Below, in pieces: positions 25,010 to 34,788 of a stretch of 64,000 nucleotides of DNA. Each line of letters starts with the position of its first letter. Position 1 is the first letter of the stretch. Origin of the DNA: Sporosarcina aquimarina (GTDB lineage Bacteria; Bacillota; Bacilli; Bacillales_A; Planococcaceae). Made by a program: the position numbers and the translations under genes. Below the pieces are notes generated by a model. It was not told the DNA's origin. It made no database searches and worked only from the letters and a program-made list of their open reading frames with translations. The stretch spans positions 372,001 through 436,000 of the forward strand of contig NZ_JAMBOM010000002.1 in NCBI RefSeq assembly GCF_023715615.1. The letters run 5' to 3'.

Positions 25010-26203
25010 TTATCGACTAGGCTTGACGATGTGTGCATATGGGTTATGAGTGCCGTCCAGTAAATCTTTAATGATTGAAGCTCCTGCCATTGAATAACAC
25101 GTCCCATTGCCTTCATATCCAAGCAAGTAATAGACATTGTCTTGATGAGGCGCAGCACCCATGAATGGTAATCCATCTTTTGAAATGCCGAACAACGAAT
25201 TCCATGCATCATCAATTTGAACATCTAAGTGTGGAAACATTTCTTTTATTTCATCTAAAATTTCCTGACCTTTTTGTTGGATAAATTCTGGATCATCGTA
25301 CAACTCACTCGATTCTTCGTCTAAACCTCCTGCAATCATTCTGCCACCTGGAGCGGTTCGGAAATAGAGATATGGCTTTTTGGTTTCCCACACCATCACG
25401 CTATCTTTCCAAAGTTCCCCTTCAATCGGTTTTGTCGCAATCGCAAATGTCTGATTGATATGCGCTTTACCGTTCAGCTCGCTGTATAGCTTGCTGTATC
25501 CGGTTGCGATAATAATTGAGTCAAATGAAATCTTAGCGCCAGATTCAGTCATTACTGTATTTTCAACCAAGGAATCTAAATTGACTGATGTATGTTCAAA
25601 ATACGTAACACCCATTTTTAAATTTTCTGCAGTCAGCGCTTGTATGAATTGGTAAGGATTCACTTCAGCATCGTGCCAAGTCCGCAATGCTGCTGGTTTG
25701 TCAATTCCGTATTCTTCAACCAACTTCTGATGATCTAAATACTCTGCTGGAAAGTCATATTTTTTTAAATAACTGTATTCTCTTTTCAATTTATCCACAT
25801 CATTAGGCGTGGACGCATAGAAAATACTGTCGCGCAAACGATACCCAGTAGATTTAGACAATGTGGAAGCAATCTTTGTTAACTCATCCATCGCTTCTAG
25901 ACACATTTTGTAAAAGAGTACGGCGTCTTTTTCACCGATCCGATCTACAAATTCAGAAAGCATCGTGTCACTTGCATACTGAAGAAGTCCCGTATTAGCA
26001 GAGCTACTTCCTCTTCCAACTTCGCAACGGTCTATAACTGTCACCTTCTTGCCTGCGGAAGCTAGCTTATACGCAGCTAGTGTTCCAGACATCCCCCCGC
26101 CTATAATTACAATTTCTGCGTTGTAATCTTCTTCGAGTACCGAGAACTTCGAAGTGGGTTTTGCTGTTTTATCCCAATAAGTTTGTCCTGTTGTCAGCTT
26201 CAT
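25010..26203 (-). CDS. FAD-dependent oxidoreductase (DAO family)
   Basis: The 397-residue protein has the dinucleotide-binding motif IIGGGMSGTLAAYKL (about 34-48) and a D-amino-acid-oxidase-type C-terminus (GISKDGLPFMGAAPHQDNVYYLLGYEGNG). It probably oxidises an amine or amino acid with release of hydrogen peroxide or transfer to an acceptor. The gene is upstream-adjacent to a purine-type permease on the same strand with 84 bases between, so cotranscription is possible. Exact substrate unknown. Confidence 0.85.
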   Translation of the reverse strand: MKLTTGQTYWDKTAKPTSKFSVLEEDYNAEIVIIGGGMSGTLAAYKLASAGKKVTVIDRCEVGRGSSSANTGLLQYASDTMLSEFVDRIGEKDAVLFYKMCLEAMDELTKIASTLSKSTGYRLRDSIFYASTPNDVDKLKREYSYLKKYDFPAEYLDHQKLVEEYGIDKPAALRTWHDAEVNPYQFIQALTAENLKMGVTYFEHTSVNLDSLVENTVMTESGAKISFDSIIIATGYSKLYSELNGKAHINQTFAIATKPIEGELWKDSVMVWETKKPYLYFRTAPGGRMIAGGLDEESSELYDDPEFIQQKGQEILDEIKEMFPHLDVQIDDAWNSLFGISKDGLPFMGAAPHQDNVYYLLGYEGNGTCYSMAGASIIKDLLDGTHNPYAHIVKPSR

Positions 26204-26287
26204 AAATATCTCCCTCTAGTTTTCCGTTCAACTCTAACCACTATTCCCACTTATGAAGTGAACACAAACCTAGAAACAAAAAGATTT

Positions 26288-27574
26288 TTACGGATGCTTA
26301 CTTAGTCGAAGGGATAGTTGTTCTATGACAATCGCTACAATCGTACCTGTTATTAGTCCGTTTGATAATACTGAAGCCAGAACAGCTGGCATTTGAGCAA
26401 AACTTGCAGAAGGAACAAACATAATCCCTACTCCGGTCATCAGACCAATCGCAACGGCTTTTCGTGCACGCTCTTTTTCAGGATCCTCATCCAGCTCAGA
26501 AAACGCCATGGATACCATCTTAGTGAAAATAGCAAACGTAACGGCATATGCAACAGGTGCTGGCAGCGATGCAAATATGGCCATAATAGCTGGAAAAAAC
26601 GTAATTGCAACGATTAAGGCGCTCCCTACTATGAAAGGTATGATGGATGCCATTCCCGTTGTTCCAACGAATCCAGCTGCGCCGGAAATTGGAACAGGAC
26701 CAATTGCAGAAAACACACCTGATAGTAAATGGTTAATCCCTGACACGAAAGAACCTTGGCGAACACGGTCTTCTACTTGCATGGAAAACTTCTGTTTAAG
26801 CAAATTTTCCATGACCCGAATGGAAGCTAACATATTTGCGATTAACAACAGTGTTATGAAAACAACTGTTACTGCAACGCCACCATCCCAAACTGGCGGT
26901 CCGTAGACAAATACTTTTGGCAATTCAATGATATGGTCGGAGACGATCCCTACGCTTGGAGCACGACCAATAACTGCGAAAATCGCCCAACCAACAACAA
27001 TCGAAAGCAACACAGCGTATTTGGATACCCATTCTCTTTTGTTGCCCATTGCAACAAATGTGATAATCAGCACGACCAAACTACCGAAGACCATACGCAA
27101 ATCAATCACATCTGCTGGAGTTTCCACACCTACCATGCCCTTAACAAACGTTCCGCTCAACTGCAAAATTAGCAACATTAAATACGTGAACGTGATGGCG
27201 GGTGTGAACAGTTTTTTCATTTTTGTAATGACGCCTGCTGCTGCAAGGATGATAAACAATACTCCACTGTACAGCATCCCACTTTGGAGGGCTTGTAATG
27301 CATCATCGGCAGTGCTGTAAAACACTCCAACCATACCAGCATAGACAACAAAGATTCCCCACCATAAACCAGCTGGTCCTTCATTAATCGGCAACTTATG
27401 GCCGAGTAATGCTTGTAATAGACATGCAACACCTAATACAAAAATAGTCCGTTGTAAAAACAGGGCGGTATCCCCTGAATCCATTCCAAATACGTGGGCA
27501 ATTGCAATAGGTGCAGCGATTGAAGACGCCATTAAAAATACTGCCCATTGAATGCCTCCTGCAAGTTGTTTCAT
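26288..27574 (-). CDS. NCS2-family purine/pyrimidine permease
   Basis: The 428-residue membrane protein resembles uracil/xanthine permeases of the NCS2 (NAT) family with about 12-14 segments; a conserved region GPVPISGAAGFVGTTGMAS lies near residues 285-305. It lacks the strict QN-rich NAT signature in an obvious form, so the substrate is uncertain. ATG 27574 is eight bases after GGAGG; a TTG five codons upstream overlaps that site. No purine riboswitch is visible in the short leader. Confidence 0.82.
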   Translation of the reverse strand: MKQLAGGIQWAVFLMASSIAAPIAIAHVFGMDSGDTALFLQRTIFVLGVACLLQALLGHKLPINEGPAGLWWGIFVVYAGMVGVFYSTADDALQALQSGMLYSGVLFIILAAAGVITKMKKLFTPAITFTYLMLLILQLSGTFVKGMVGVETPADVIDLRMVFGSLVVLIITFVAMGNKREWVSKYAVLLSIVVGWAIFAVIGRAPSVGIVSDHIIELPKVFVYGPPVWDGGVAVTVVFITLLLIANMLASIRVMENLLKQKFSMQVEDRVRQGSFVSGINHLLSGVFSAIGPVPISGAAGFVGTTGMASIIPFIVGSALIVAITFFPAIMAIFASLPAPVAYAVTFAIFTKMVSMAFSELDEDPEKERARKAVAIGLMTGVGIMFVPSASFAQMPAVLASVLSNGLITGTIVAIVIEQLSLRLSKHP

Positions 27575-27740
27575 ATGCAATTCCTCCAATAAATCCGCTC
27601 GAATTTTTCGTTTTTCAGTATACCATGCAATTTCCTATTACGTTAGGTACACTTTAAATATGTAGAGGTAGTTACCGCTTGAAGTGAAACCGTTGTGGGT
27701 ACAAAATAAGTATAGAACAATCGAGAGAGGATGTTTGCCC

Positions 27741-29018
27741 ATGGAATCCCAATTTGACGAAATGCGTCAGCGACTTCAACACATTGGTAATTTGTCCAAT
27801 TACATTGAAGAGCTTTTTACAAAAATTCCTGGTAATTTAATTTCCGAAAAACAACGAAAGAAAATGATGGATATTATGATGGACGATGATGAACTACAAA
27901 ACCTGTTGGAAGGTCTAAAAAATCCACGCCCTCCACGTTTTGTATTAGTTGGTAGGACAGGCGTCGGAAAAAGCAGTCTTATTAACGCACTCAGTGGACG
28001 ATATCTAGCTGAAGTGAGTGAAGTGGAGATTGGCACAAAAGAAGCAAAACGCTATGCCTATGAGGCAGATGGGCATGTTTACTTTGAAGTGATTGACACT
28101 CGTGGTATTGGAGAATCGGAAACATTCGATACAAAAGCTGAGGATACATTAAAAGACGTCATACATTCATTCGAGCCGGATGCGGTCCTATTTTTGCAAA
28201 AAGCCACGGAACGGGCTCATATCGATAAAGATGTTGCTGTGACGAAAAAGATCATGAAAAAAGCAGCAGAAGGACTTCCATTGATTGCGGTCATTACACA
28301 AGTGGATGACTTAAATCCCTCTCGTGTGAAGGAACCTGAAAACTACCCTGCTGCAAAAACTCAATTGATAACTGAAAAAACCGAACAACTTAAACGGATT
28401 TTTGAAAAGAATGATTTGTCAGCTACCGCATTTCTCCCCGTATCTTCATACATTGAATGGTCTGATGAAGATGATAACAAGTGCACAATTGAATTTGATG
28501 GACGCTATGGAATCGAGGAACTGATCGATTTTTTAGAAGACAGCCTGGACATCCGGGCAGCCATTCATCTGGGATTATCGATTCGACTGAACACCATTTC
28601 TGAGCGTATTGCATTGCGATTCATAAAAGTCTTCACTGCATTAGCTGGGACGGTCGCACTGAGTCCGCTAATTGCTACGGACATCGCTGTTTTACTTGCA
28701 TTACAATCGATATTGCTCATGATTATTGCCTATTTGTCAGGGCGTGAACTTGACTTTAAAACTGCACGCGAAGTTCTCATATCACTAGGTGGTATTGGCG
28801 CAACCGGTTTTACATTGCGCATGATTGCCCAGCAAGGGAGTAAGTTTGCAAATCTCGTCATTCCAGGTGCCGGTTCTGCAATTAGTGCAAGTATTGCTAG
28901 CGGGGGTACGTATGCAATTGGAAAAGCCGCTGTTGCCTACTTTTTGCGTGGAGCTGATGAAAAAGAGTTAAAGTCCATAGTAAAAGATGCACGTCGTGAA
29001 TATGAAGGTGACATGTAA
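27741..29018 (+). CDS. Membrane-associated GTPase (Era-like domain, DUF697-type tail)
   Basis: The 425-residue protein has a GTPase domain with GRTGVGKSS (about 71-79), DTRG (about 118) and TQVDD (about 167), and a C-terminal half with hydrophobic segments like DUF697. Similar proteins may act in membrane or ribosome-linked processes, but the role is unknown. The ATG at 27741 follows GAGAGGATG by eight to nine bases; a longer frame of 19 codons has no site. Confidence 0.82.
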   Translation: MESQFDEMRQRLQHIGNLSNYIEELFTKIPGNLISEKQRKKMMDIMMDDDELQNLLEGLKNPRPPRFVLVGRTGVGKSSLINALSGRYLAEVSEVEIGTKEAKRYAYEADGHVYFEVIDTRGIGESETFDTKAEDTLKDVIHSFEPDAVLFLQKATERAHIDKDVAVTKKIMKKAAEGLPLIAVITQVDDLNPSRVKEPENYPAAKTQLITEKTEQLKRIFEKNDLSATAFLPVSSYIEWSDEDDNKCTIEFDGRYGIEELIDFLEDSLDIRAAIHLGLSIRLNTISERIALRFIKVFTALAGTVALSPLIATDIAVLLALQSILLMIIAYLSGRELDFKTAREVLISLGGIGATGFTLRMIAQQGSKFANLVIPGAGSAISASIASGGTYAIGKAAVAYFLRGADEKELKSIVKDARREYEGDM

Positions 29019-29047
29019 AAAAGGATGAGCACAATGCTCATCCTTTT
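29019..29047. terminator. Bidirectional terminator
   Basis: AAAAGGATGAGCA (29019-29031) pairs perfectly with TGCTCATCCTTTT (29035-29047), loop CAA, between convergent genes. Confidence 0.88.
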
Positions 29048-29052
29048 ATTTG

Positions 29053-29466
29053 TTAAAGCGTGATTGTTTGGGGTGCTTCACCTTTTTTGTTCATCACCCT
29101 AATGGAATCCGGTACTACTTTTAAAATGACTAAGTCCGGATCTTCTGGACCCGTAAACCAAGGTTTCATGTGCTCGTTCCAAACCTTTTCCTTTAATCGC
29201 TCTTCGTCAGAAATCGTGACAGTCCCTGCTATCTCTAAAAAAGCATCCCCGTATCCTTCGTCATTGTACCCAAGTAAAATATATGTGTTTGGATTCTTCT
29301 CGAGCTCATCGACTTTTTCTGTTTTTTTAGATGTCGCTGTGTACAGAGTGAAATCCTCATGATAAAACGTCATATATCTGCTAAAAGGTTTGTTCGCCTC
29401 TACAGTTGACATCGTTCCGATATAGCTGTTGTCCAAAATATTTTGTGCAGTTTCTTTTGCATTCAT
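29053..29466 (-). CDS. General stress protein, pyridoxamine 5'-phosphate oxidase-like (YdaG type)
   Basis: The 137-residue protein has the flavin-binding split-barrel fold of the PNPOx-like family with the sequence pattern SRYMTFYHEDFTLYTATSKKTEKVDELEKNP and FTGPEDPDLVILKV. It resembles Bacillus subtilis YdaG (general stress protein 26). Its reaction is not established. ATG follows AGGAGAGGG. Confidence 0.85.
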   Translation of the reverse strand: MNAKETAQNILDNSYIGTMSTVEANKPFSRYMTFYHEDFTLYTATSKKTEKVDELEKNPNTYILLGYNDEGYGDAFLEIAGTVTISDEERLKEKVWNEHMKPWFTGPEDPDLVILKVVPDSIRVMNKKGEAPQTITL

Positions 29467-29544
29467 GGTACCCTCTCCTTTTTGTCCAGTTACCTTTAGT
29501 CTTCCTTCAATAGACCAAATCTAAACATGGAGCGTTAGCTGTTC

Positions 29545-30864
29545 TTATACTTTAGAGGGGGAAACCAAAGTGATGACATAGCCAATTCCAGCGCCAATAA
29601 TTGCTGGTAACAGCCAGCCTATTTGTTGTTCATACAGCGGCAAATGCTGAAGAATGTTCACAACCGGTTGAACGACGATTCCGCCACCGGCAAGACCATC
29701 AAAAATGCTAACTAGGGCTGTTCCAAATAAGGCAAGTATGTAAACAATCGGTCTTCTACAAAAAGCATTGTCTACAAAGGATAACAACATTAACACAATA
29801 GCGAGTGGATAAATCATCAACAGAACAGGGATAGAAAGTGAAATCAATTGAGTTAGCCCTACGTTTGCAACTACGGTACTAAACACCGCAAAGATCACAA
29901 CAAATGTCTTATACGACAAGGTTGGAACAACTTGAGAAAAAAATTGAGCACAAGCAGAAACAAGACCCACTGAAGTGGTTAAACAAGCGAATAGAATTGT
30001 AATTGCTAAAATTACAGGACCAAATGAGCCATACAACAGTTCAGATGCAAGTGATAAAACGATACCCCCGTTTTTTTGAATTCCAATTGCATCTAGGCTT
30101 GTTGCCCCAATGAACCCTAATGATATGTATACAAAGCTTAAGCCGATTGCAGCGACGCTTCCAGCTACAACCATGGACTTCATAAGTCCTTTAGAGGTTT
30201 TTACACCCTCTGCATGGATGGCAGCCGTAATGACACTACCAAAAATAAGCGCCGCGATGACATCCATTGTCAAATATCCTTCAACAAAGCTTTTAAAGAA
30301 AGGATGTGTTCCAAATGTTTCATCTGGACGATTAATGGCACCAATTGGATCTACAAAGCTCTTGATGGCAAGGAGTGCAATTACTAAGAACAGAATTGGT
30401 GTTAAATACTTACCGATACGGTCTACGAGTTTTGCAGGGTTCAATGCCAGCCCTATAGTAATCGCAAAAAACAGAATACTAAAAATAAGGATTGGCCATT
30501 GTGTAGTCGCAAAATCACCAGACAAAAATGGGGCGATACCAATTTCGTAAGAAACGGTAGCTGTCCTTGGAATGCCAAAAAACGGACCTATTGCTAAATA
30601 CACAATCATAGTGAAGAACAACCCAAAAGTTGGATGAACACGATCTGCGATTGAGCGTAAATCGCCTCCAGCATGGGCAATTGCCAAAACCGCTAAAAGC
30701 GGTAGCCCGACACCTGTAATTAAAAAACCAAACATTGCTAGCGCCAATTCGCTTCCTGCTAATTGACCTAATTTTGGTGGGAAAATAATATTCCCAGCGC
30801 CGAGAAACAATGCAAATAGCATGAGACCAATGATGAAATTCTTTTTAAACGTCAATACAGTCAC
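29545..30864 (-). CDS. brnQ: Branched-chain amino acid transporter (BrnQ, LIVCS family)
   Basis: The 439-residue protein has about 12 segments and the BrnQ signature GLMLFALFLGAGNIIFPPKLG at residues 13-33. It imports leucine, isoleucine and valine with sodium. The start is GTG close behind GAGGAG; a TTG three codons in is an alternative. No T-box leader was seen upstream. Monocistronic. Confidence 0.93.
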   Translation of the reverse strand: MTVLTFKKNFIIGLMLFALFLGAGNIIFPPKLGQLAGSELALAMFGFLITGVGLPLLAVLAIAHAGGDLRSIADRVHPTFGLFFTMIVYLAIGPFFGIPRTATVSYEIGIAPFLSGDFATTQWPILIFSILFFAITIGLALNPAKLVDRIGKYLTPILFLVIALLAIKSFVDPIGAINRPDETFGTHPFFKSFVEGYLTMDVIAALIFGSVITAAIHAEGVKTSKGLMKSMVVAGSVAAIGLSFVYISLGFIGATSLDAIGIQKNGGIVLSLASELLYGSFGPVILAITILFACLTTSVGLVSACAQFFSQVVPTLSYKTFVVIFAVFSTVVANVGLTQLISLSIPVLLMIYPLAIVLMLLSFVDNAFCRRPIVYILALFGTALVSIFDGLAGGGIVVQPVVNILQHLPLYEQQIGWLLPAIIGAGIGYVITLVSPSKV

Positions 30865-31058
30865 AACTCCTCAAGAAACTTTACATAAATGGATTAGCCG
30901 ACCTATTCTCATTTAGAGCGTAACAAACATCGAACGAATTATAAAGGATTTTGTCGAAATACTATTGAATATGGACGAAGTCAGACCAATTTGTTGCCTT
31001 CTAGAACCAAGCTCGTTAAAATGCCTAATTGGAAAAACTATTACGGAGGTCATTAAAA

Positions 31059-31469
31059 ATGAAAAAATTACTACTATTAGGTGCGTTGTCATTCATGCTA
31101 GCGGGTTGTACGAGTAATGAGCCGGCACAAGAGTCGGATACTTCTGATGAAAACACAAATTCATTAGAAGAAAACTCCGTCAACACTGCTCCTGAAGACA
31201 ATAACAAAGCGGAAGAACAAGCTTCTGAAACAGCTACAAAGAATAGTGATCTTGCAACATACGAGGAGTACAGCAAGATTGCAGAAGTTGGGGATATTGA
31301 AGGTCTTAAAGGAATCGTAGAGTCGGATAATCCTGGAACACGTGTGATTCTCTTTGAAGATGAAAGCGGCATAAAAAAGGTTAAAAGCGTCTATGTGAAA
31401 AAAGAAAATCGTTTGAAAGTGATTTCTTTAGACGATGACGGTTTGTTATATAACGATATTCTTAAGTAA
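31059..31469 (+). CDS. Small acidic lipoprotein
   Basis: The 136-residue protein has a lipoprotein signal with LAGC (Cys17), an acidic low-complexity linker (about 20-65, many Glu/Asn/Thr/Ser) and a small folded domain at the C-terminus. It is anchored at the outer membrane face of a Gram-positive cell. ATG 31059 follows CGGAGG. The family is not recognised. It ends at the terminator at 31479-31510. Confidence 0.75.
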   Translation: MKKLLLLGALSFMLAGCTSNEPAQESDTSDENTNSLEENSVNTAPEDNNKAEEQASETATKNSDLATYEEYSKIAEVGDIEGLKGIVESDNPGTRVILFEDESGIKKVKSVYVKKENRLKVISLDDDGLLYNDILK

Positions 31470-31478
31470 CACATAGGA

Positions 31479-31510
31479 AAGCCCATTCGCTCTTATTTGC
31501 GAATGGGCTT
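31479..31510. terminator. Bidirectional terminator
   Basis: AAGCCCATTCGC (31479-31490) pairs with GCGAATGGGCTT (31499-31510); it separates convergent genes. Confidence 0.85.
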
Positions 31511-31519
31511 TTGTGCATC

Positions 31520-33073
31520 CTATTTTAAATACCGACGAGCTCCTGAGAATTCTGTACGATATGGCTCTGCATCTATCGATAGGATTTCGACTGTTTTCTT
31601 TGGATTTGGTGAATGAATCATTTTCCCGTTTCCGATATACATTCCGACGTGATGTACGGACCCTTTACCTTTATTGTAAGCAAAGAACAATAGATCACCT
31701 GGTTGAAGTTCACTCTTTTTCACGGCTGTTCCATGTGTAGCTTGAACACTCGCATCTCTAGGAATATCAATGCCATGCTGTCTATAAACTGAGTACGTGA
31801 ACCCTGAGCAATCCAGACCAAACCCTGAAGTACCAGCCCATAAGTATGGGAGTCCGTTAAATTTTTTCGCAGTTGTTAGGATATCCTGTGATGTTGGTGC
31901 AGGAAGTTGACTTCCTTTTTGAAGCACACTCACATCTTGTTTACGTACATATTTGGCCCCATCTATTGCAGTCTGAACTTTTACCCAATCCCCTTTCTCT
32001 TCGAGAACAGGAAGAATCGTGTTGAAACTGATTTCCATGAACGGTCTAGCAGTGGTTTCATTTTGATATAAGTTTGCGATTGGTGCTTTCACCTTAGCAG
32101 TTGCACACTGTCCAAAATCCGCATATGACTCTTTAATATGAGACACAGGAACCCAACCTGGATAGCCAGCTTTGTTTTTAGGTGAATACTGATCTTTTAC
32201 AGCGATCTGCATCCATTTTCCTGAAGTTTTAAGTACAACTACCTCTTGTCCGTAGAGGGCTTGTGTTTCTGTTTTACCGACGAGCCATTGTTTTTGTGGT
32301 ATCGTCATCGTTTTCGTCCATTTTCGAATATCTGTTGGTGTTGAAACAGCTGGTCTGTCAATTAATCTAGCCGCATTAGGTGCTTTCCATAGAGTCGTAA
32401 CCGCCACATTTACATAATACGTCTTTTCCGTTACTGGATTAAAACACGTTAATGTTTCCTGGAATTCCGGATTCAATATTCGCGCTAGGAAAATTCCGAA
32501 ATGGGCACGTGTTAATGTCATCGTCGGTTTGAACGTATGATCCGGATAACCGAATGTGATGTTGTTGGCGAATAGAGTACTGATTGATGGTGCAGCAAAG
32601 CTTTTTACATTCACATCTACAAACTGAAACTTCTTTGAGCTGCTAGGCTGTTGTAGATCGAAAGCACGCACAAGTATTGCCGCCATTTCTGCACGCGTTA
32701 ACAAGGCATTTGGATTGAATTCCTTTTTCAAATTCCCAACCATAATGTTTTCATCTACAACGGTTGCAATGATGTCATAAGCAGCAGATCCTTTTTTTAC
32801 ATCTACCACCTGTGGGTCAGGACGATTTGTAGTGTCGAGTTTCAGCGCACGAACAAGCATTTCAGAAGCTTCTAATCGTGTAATCGATTGATTGATGCCA
32901 TAAGCAACAGAAGGACCTGAAGGAACAATGCCTTGTTCAGCTAGAAATTCAAGTTCAGCTTTTGCTGAATATTGATCACCAACGTCACTGAACACCTTCC
33001 CTGCCGATGCTGGATTGCTTATTGAAAATATGAGTGCAAGGATAAGAAGTTGGAATAGGATTTTCTTAATCAT
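31520..33073 (-). CDS. Secreted SLH-NlpC/P60 cell wall hydrolase
   Basis: The 517-residue protein has a signal peptide (1-24), three SLH domains (about 27-205) that anchor it to wall polysaccharide, SH3-like domains (about 215-380) and an NlpC/P60 domain (about 395-517). The catalytic Cys is in LDCSGFTYSVY, the His in HHVGMYIG, and the third residue in the HSPNP region. The SH3-NlpC/P60 arrangement resembles gamma-D-glutamyl-L-diamino acid endopeptidases such as YkfC. It probably cleaves peptidoglycan stem peptides. The dipeptide-epimerase-like gene at 5215 would fit the same recycling route but is far away. Confidence 0.88.
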   Translation of the reverse strand: MIKKILFQLLILALIFSISNPASAGKVFSDVGDQYSAKAELEFLAEQGIVPSGPSVAYGINQSITRLEASEMLVRALKLDTTNRPDPQVVDVKKGSAAYDIIATVVDENIMVGNLKKEFNPNALLTRAEMAAILVRAFDLQQPSSSKKFQFVDVNVKSFAAPSISTLFANNITFGYPDHTFKPTMTLTRAHFGIFLARILNPEFQETLTCFNPVTEKTYYVNVAVTTLWKAPNAARLIDRPAVSTPTDIRKWTKTMTIPQKQWLVGKTETQALYGQEVVVLKTSGKWMQIAVKDQYSPKNKAGYPGWVPVSHIKESYADFGQCATAKVKAPIANLYQNETTARPFMEISFNTILPVLEEKGDWVKVQTAIDGAKYVRKQDVSVLQKGSQLPAPTSQDILTTAKKFNGLPYLWAGTSGFGLDCSGFTYSVYRQHGIDIPRDASVQATHGTAVKKSELQPGDLLFFAYNKGKGSVHHVGMYIGNGKMIHSPNPKKTVEILSIDAEPYRTEFSGARRYLK

Positions 33074-33164
33074 TAGAAGCCTCCTGAATAGGTTTAATAC
33101 CTATACCGTACACGAATCAGAGGCTTCTGTATAGATATTTTTCAGAAAATAATCATTTCATTTT

Positions 33165-33575
33165 TCACTCTAAAATGGCAAGGAGACGATCCACTTCTCT
33201 TACACCAATTTCCTGCCATTTTGATTTATCTGGAATCCTTCCGTCCTTATCGAGAGGCTCCTGAAATTGGTTGAATGTGGATGTCAAAAGTGAATTTTCT
33301 TCCGAGTCAAATCCGACATTGATGACATGCTTAATGATATATGGAGTTTTAAACTGGATGGATGCATTGTCTTGATCCAACATACCTGCAATGACATCGA
33401 ATGGTGCACGGATATAGATGGTCTCCCCTTCTTCCCGATTCAGAATCCGGTCAAAATATCCTGTGTGGTAGTCCCAGTTTCCTCCGAGATGATAGCCAGA
33501 TTCTTCGAGTCGATCTTGCATGATACCAAATTGTGTTTTCCTACCTTCTAGCCCTGTCTTTAAACGGATCATCAT
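33165..33575 (-). CDS. YugN-like family protein
   Basis: The 136-residue protein resembles YugN of Bacillus (GYHLGGNWDYHTGYFDRILNREEGETIYIRAPF). The function is unknown. The ATG at 33575 (or the next codon) follows AAGGAG; the frame is open for 27 more codons without a site. It is divergent from fabI. Confidence 0.72.
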   Translation of the reverse strand: MMIRLKTGLEGRKTQFGIMQDRLEESGYHLGGNWDYHTGYFDRILNREEGETIYIRAPFDVIAGMLDQDNASIQFKTPYIIKHVINVGFDSEENSLLTSTFNQFQEPLDKDGRIPDKSKWQEIGVREVDRLLAILE

Positions 33576-33660
33576 GAGCACTCCTTTTTTTAGAAAGTTG
33601 ACCTTAGTGTCACCTTCTAATTCCGTTTCATACTCATGATGGAACTGTAAAAACAAACTG

Positions 33661-33691
33661 TGCTATAATTATTTTGTGACCAGGTATTGAT
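33661..33691 (+). promoter_or_regulatory. fabI promoter with possible FapR site
   Basis: An extended -10 box TGCTATAAT (33661-33669) lies upstream of fabI; its -35 is weak. Right after it, TTGTGACCAGGTATTGAT (33674-33691) partly matches the FapR operator TTAGTACCTGGTACTAA, the right half better than the left. FapR control of fabI is known in Bacillus; the match here is imperfect. Confidence 0.35.
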
Positions 33692-33745
33692 ACTGACTGC
33701 TAACTAAAAAATATAATAGAACGATTTTAAGGGGGCCACTGAATC

Positions 33746-34525
33746 ATGGAAGATTTACTGAAACTTAAAGGGAAAAATATTGTTGTTATGGGTGTTGCGA
33801 ACGAACGTAGTCTCGCTTGGGGAATCGCGAAAACACTTTTTGAGGTAGGCGCAAATGTTATTTTCACTTATCGTAAAGAGCGTTCTCTCGCGAAACTTGA
33901 AAAGGCACTCGAGAAAAATGAACTGACGGCTCGTTTCGTTGCAGAATGTGATGTGAACGAAGATGAAAGCATTCGTACTGCGTTTGAAAAGATTGGTACT
34001 GAAGTTGGTGTCATTCACGGTGTCGTTCACTCTGTAGCATTTGCACACGCTGAAGATTTGCATAATGATTTTGTAGAAACGTCACGTGATGGCTATGCAT
34101 TTGCGCAAGATACGAGTGCGTATTCTCTAGTTGCGACTGCTCGTGAAGCGCGTCGCTATATGACTGAGGGCGGATCGATTATTACGATGAGTTATCTTGG
34201 AGCTGAGCGGGTATTGGATGGATATAATGTGATGGGTGTTGCAAAAGCTGCGCTTGAATCATCGATGCGTTATTTAGCTCATGATCTTGGAAAAGAGAAT
34301 ATCCGGGTGAATGCGGTATCAGCTGGAGCGGTACGTACGTTGTCTGCTAAAGGGGTTCCTTCGTTTAATACGATTCTTCATGAAATTGAAGAAAAGGCGC
34401 CATTGCGTAGAAACATTACGTTGGAAGAAGTGGCGAAGATGAGTATGGTGATGTTGAGTGATTTGTCTAGTGGCGTGACTGGCGAAGTGGTTTATGTGGA
34501 TGCCGGTTATCACATTATGGGGTAA
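33746..34525 (+). CDS. fabI: Enoyl-ACP reductase (NADH)
   Basis: The 259-residue protein is FabI of fatty acid synthesis, reducing enoyl-ACP. The nucleotide-binding VVMGVANERSLAWGIA begins at residue 13 and the catalytic Tyr-X6-Lys is YNVMGVAK (about 158-165), preceded by MSYLGAERV. The ATG follows AAGGGGGCC. Monocistronic between a terminator and its own promoter. Confidence 0.95.
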   Translation: MEDLLKLKGKNIVVMGVANERSLAWGIAKTLFEVGANVIFTYRKERSLAKLEKALEKNELTARFVAECDVNEDESIRTAFEKIGTEVGVIHGVVHSVAFAHAEDLHNDFVETSRDGYAFAQDTSAYSLVATAREARRYMTEGGSIITMSYLGAERVLDGYNVMGVAKAALESSMRYLAHDLGKENIRVNAVSAGAVRTLSAKGVPSFNTILHEIEEKAPLRRNITLEEVAKMSMVMLSDLSSGVTGEVVYVDAGYHIMG

Positions 34526-34535
34526 TTTAGAGATT

Positions 34536-34585
34536 AAAAAGGCTGTTCAGATGTCAGTTTTACTGATTTCTGGACAGCCTTTTTC
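34536..34585 (+). terminator. fabI terminator
   Basis: AAAAAGGCTGT pairs with ACAGCCTTTTT (34536-34546 with 34575-34585), with inner CAG/CTG pairing, followed by TCTT. The stem resembles the one at 7664-7708. Confidence 0.82.
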
Positions 34586-34609
34586 TTGAAAAGAGTAAAA
34601 TTAGACGGT

Positions 34610-34730
34610 GTTGATTTCCGTTACAGGTGGACGCTTTTCAGGGGGGGTGATTTCAGCCTCCTCGGCGCTTCTGTGGGGTCTTCAATCTTCGCTTATCCCC
34701 TAGGAGTCGCCACCTTTCACTCCAATCAAC
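34610..34730 (+). repeat. Dispersed GC-rich element, copy 6
   Basis: 121 bp from GTTGATTTCCG to AATCAAC, same orientation as copies 1, 2, 4 and 7, lying between the fabI terminator and the argH stop. Confidence 0.82.
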
Positions 34731-34788
34731 GGAGTGTTAGGGGAAACATCTAGTTCACTGTCACTTCAAAGAGGGCATGAAGATAAAC

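Noticed and set aside
26393-27320. Long frames antisense to the purine permease gene, and similar antisense frames over epimerase, GTPase and brnQ genes
   Set aside because: They are frame shadows of well-supported genes on the other strand with no ribosome binding sites.
27575-27740. Purine riboswitch ahead of the permease and T-box ahead of brnQ
   Set aside because: Leaders are short and no conserved core sequences were found.
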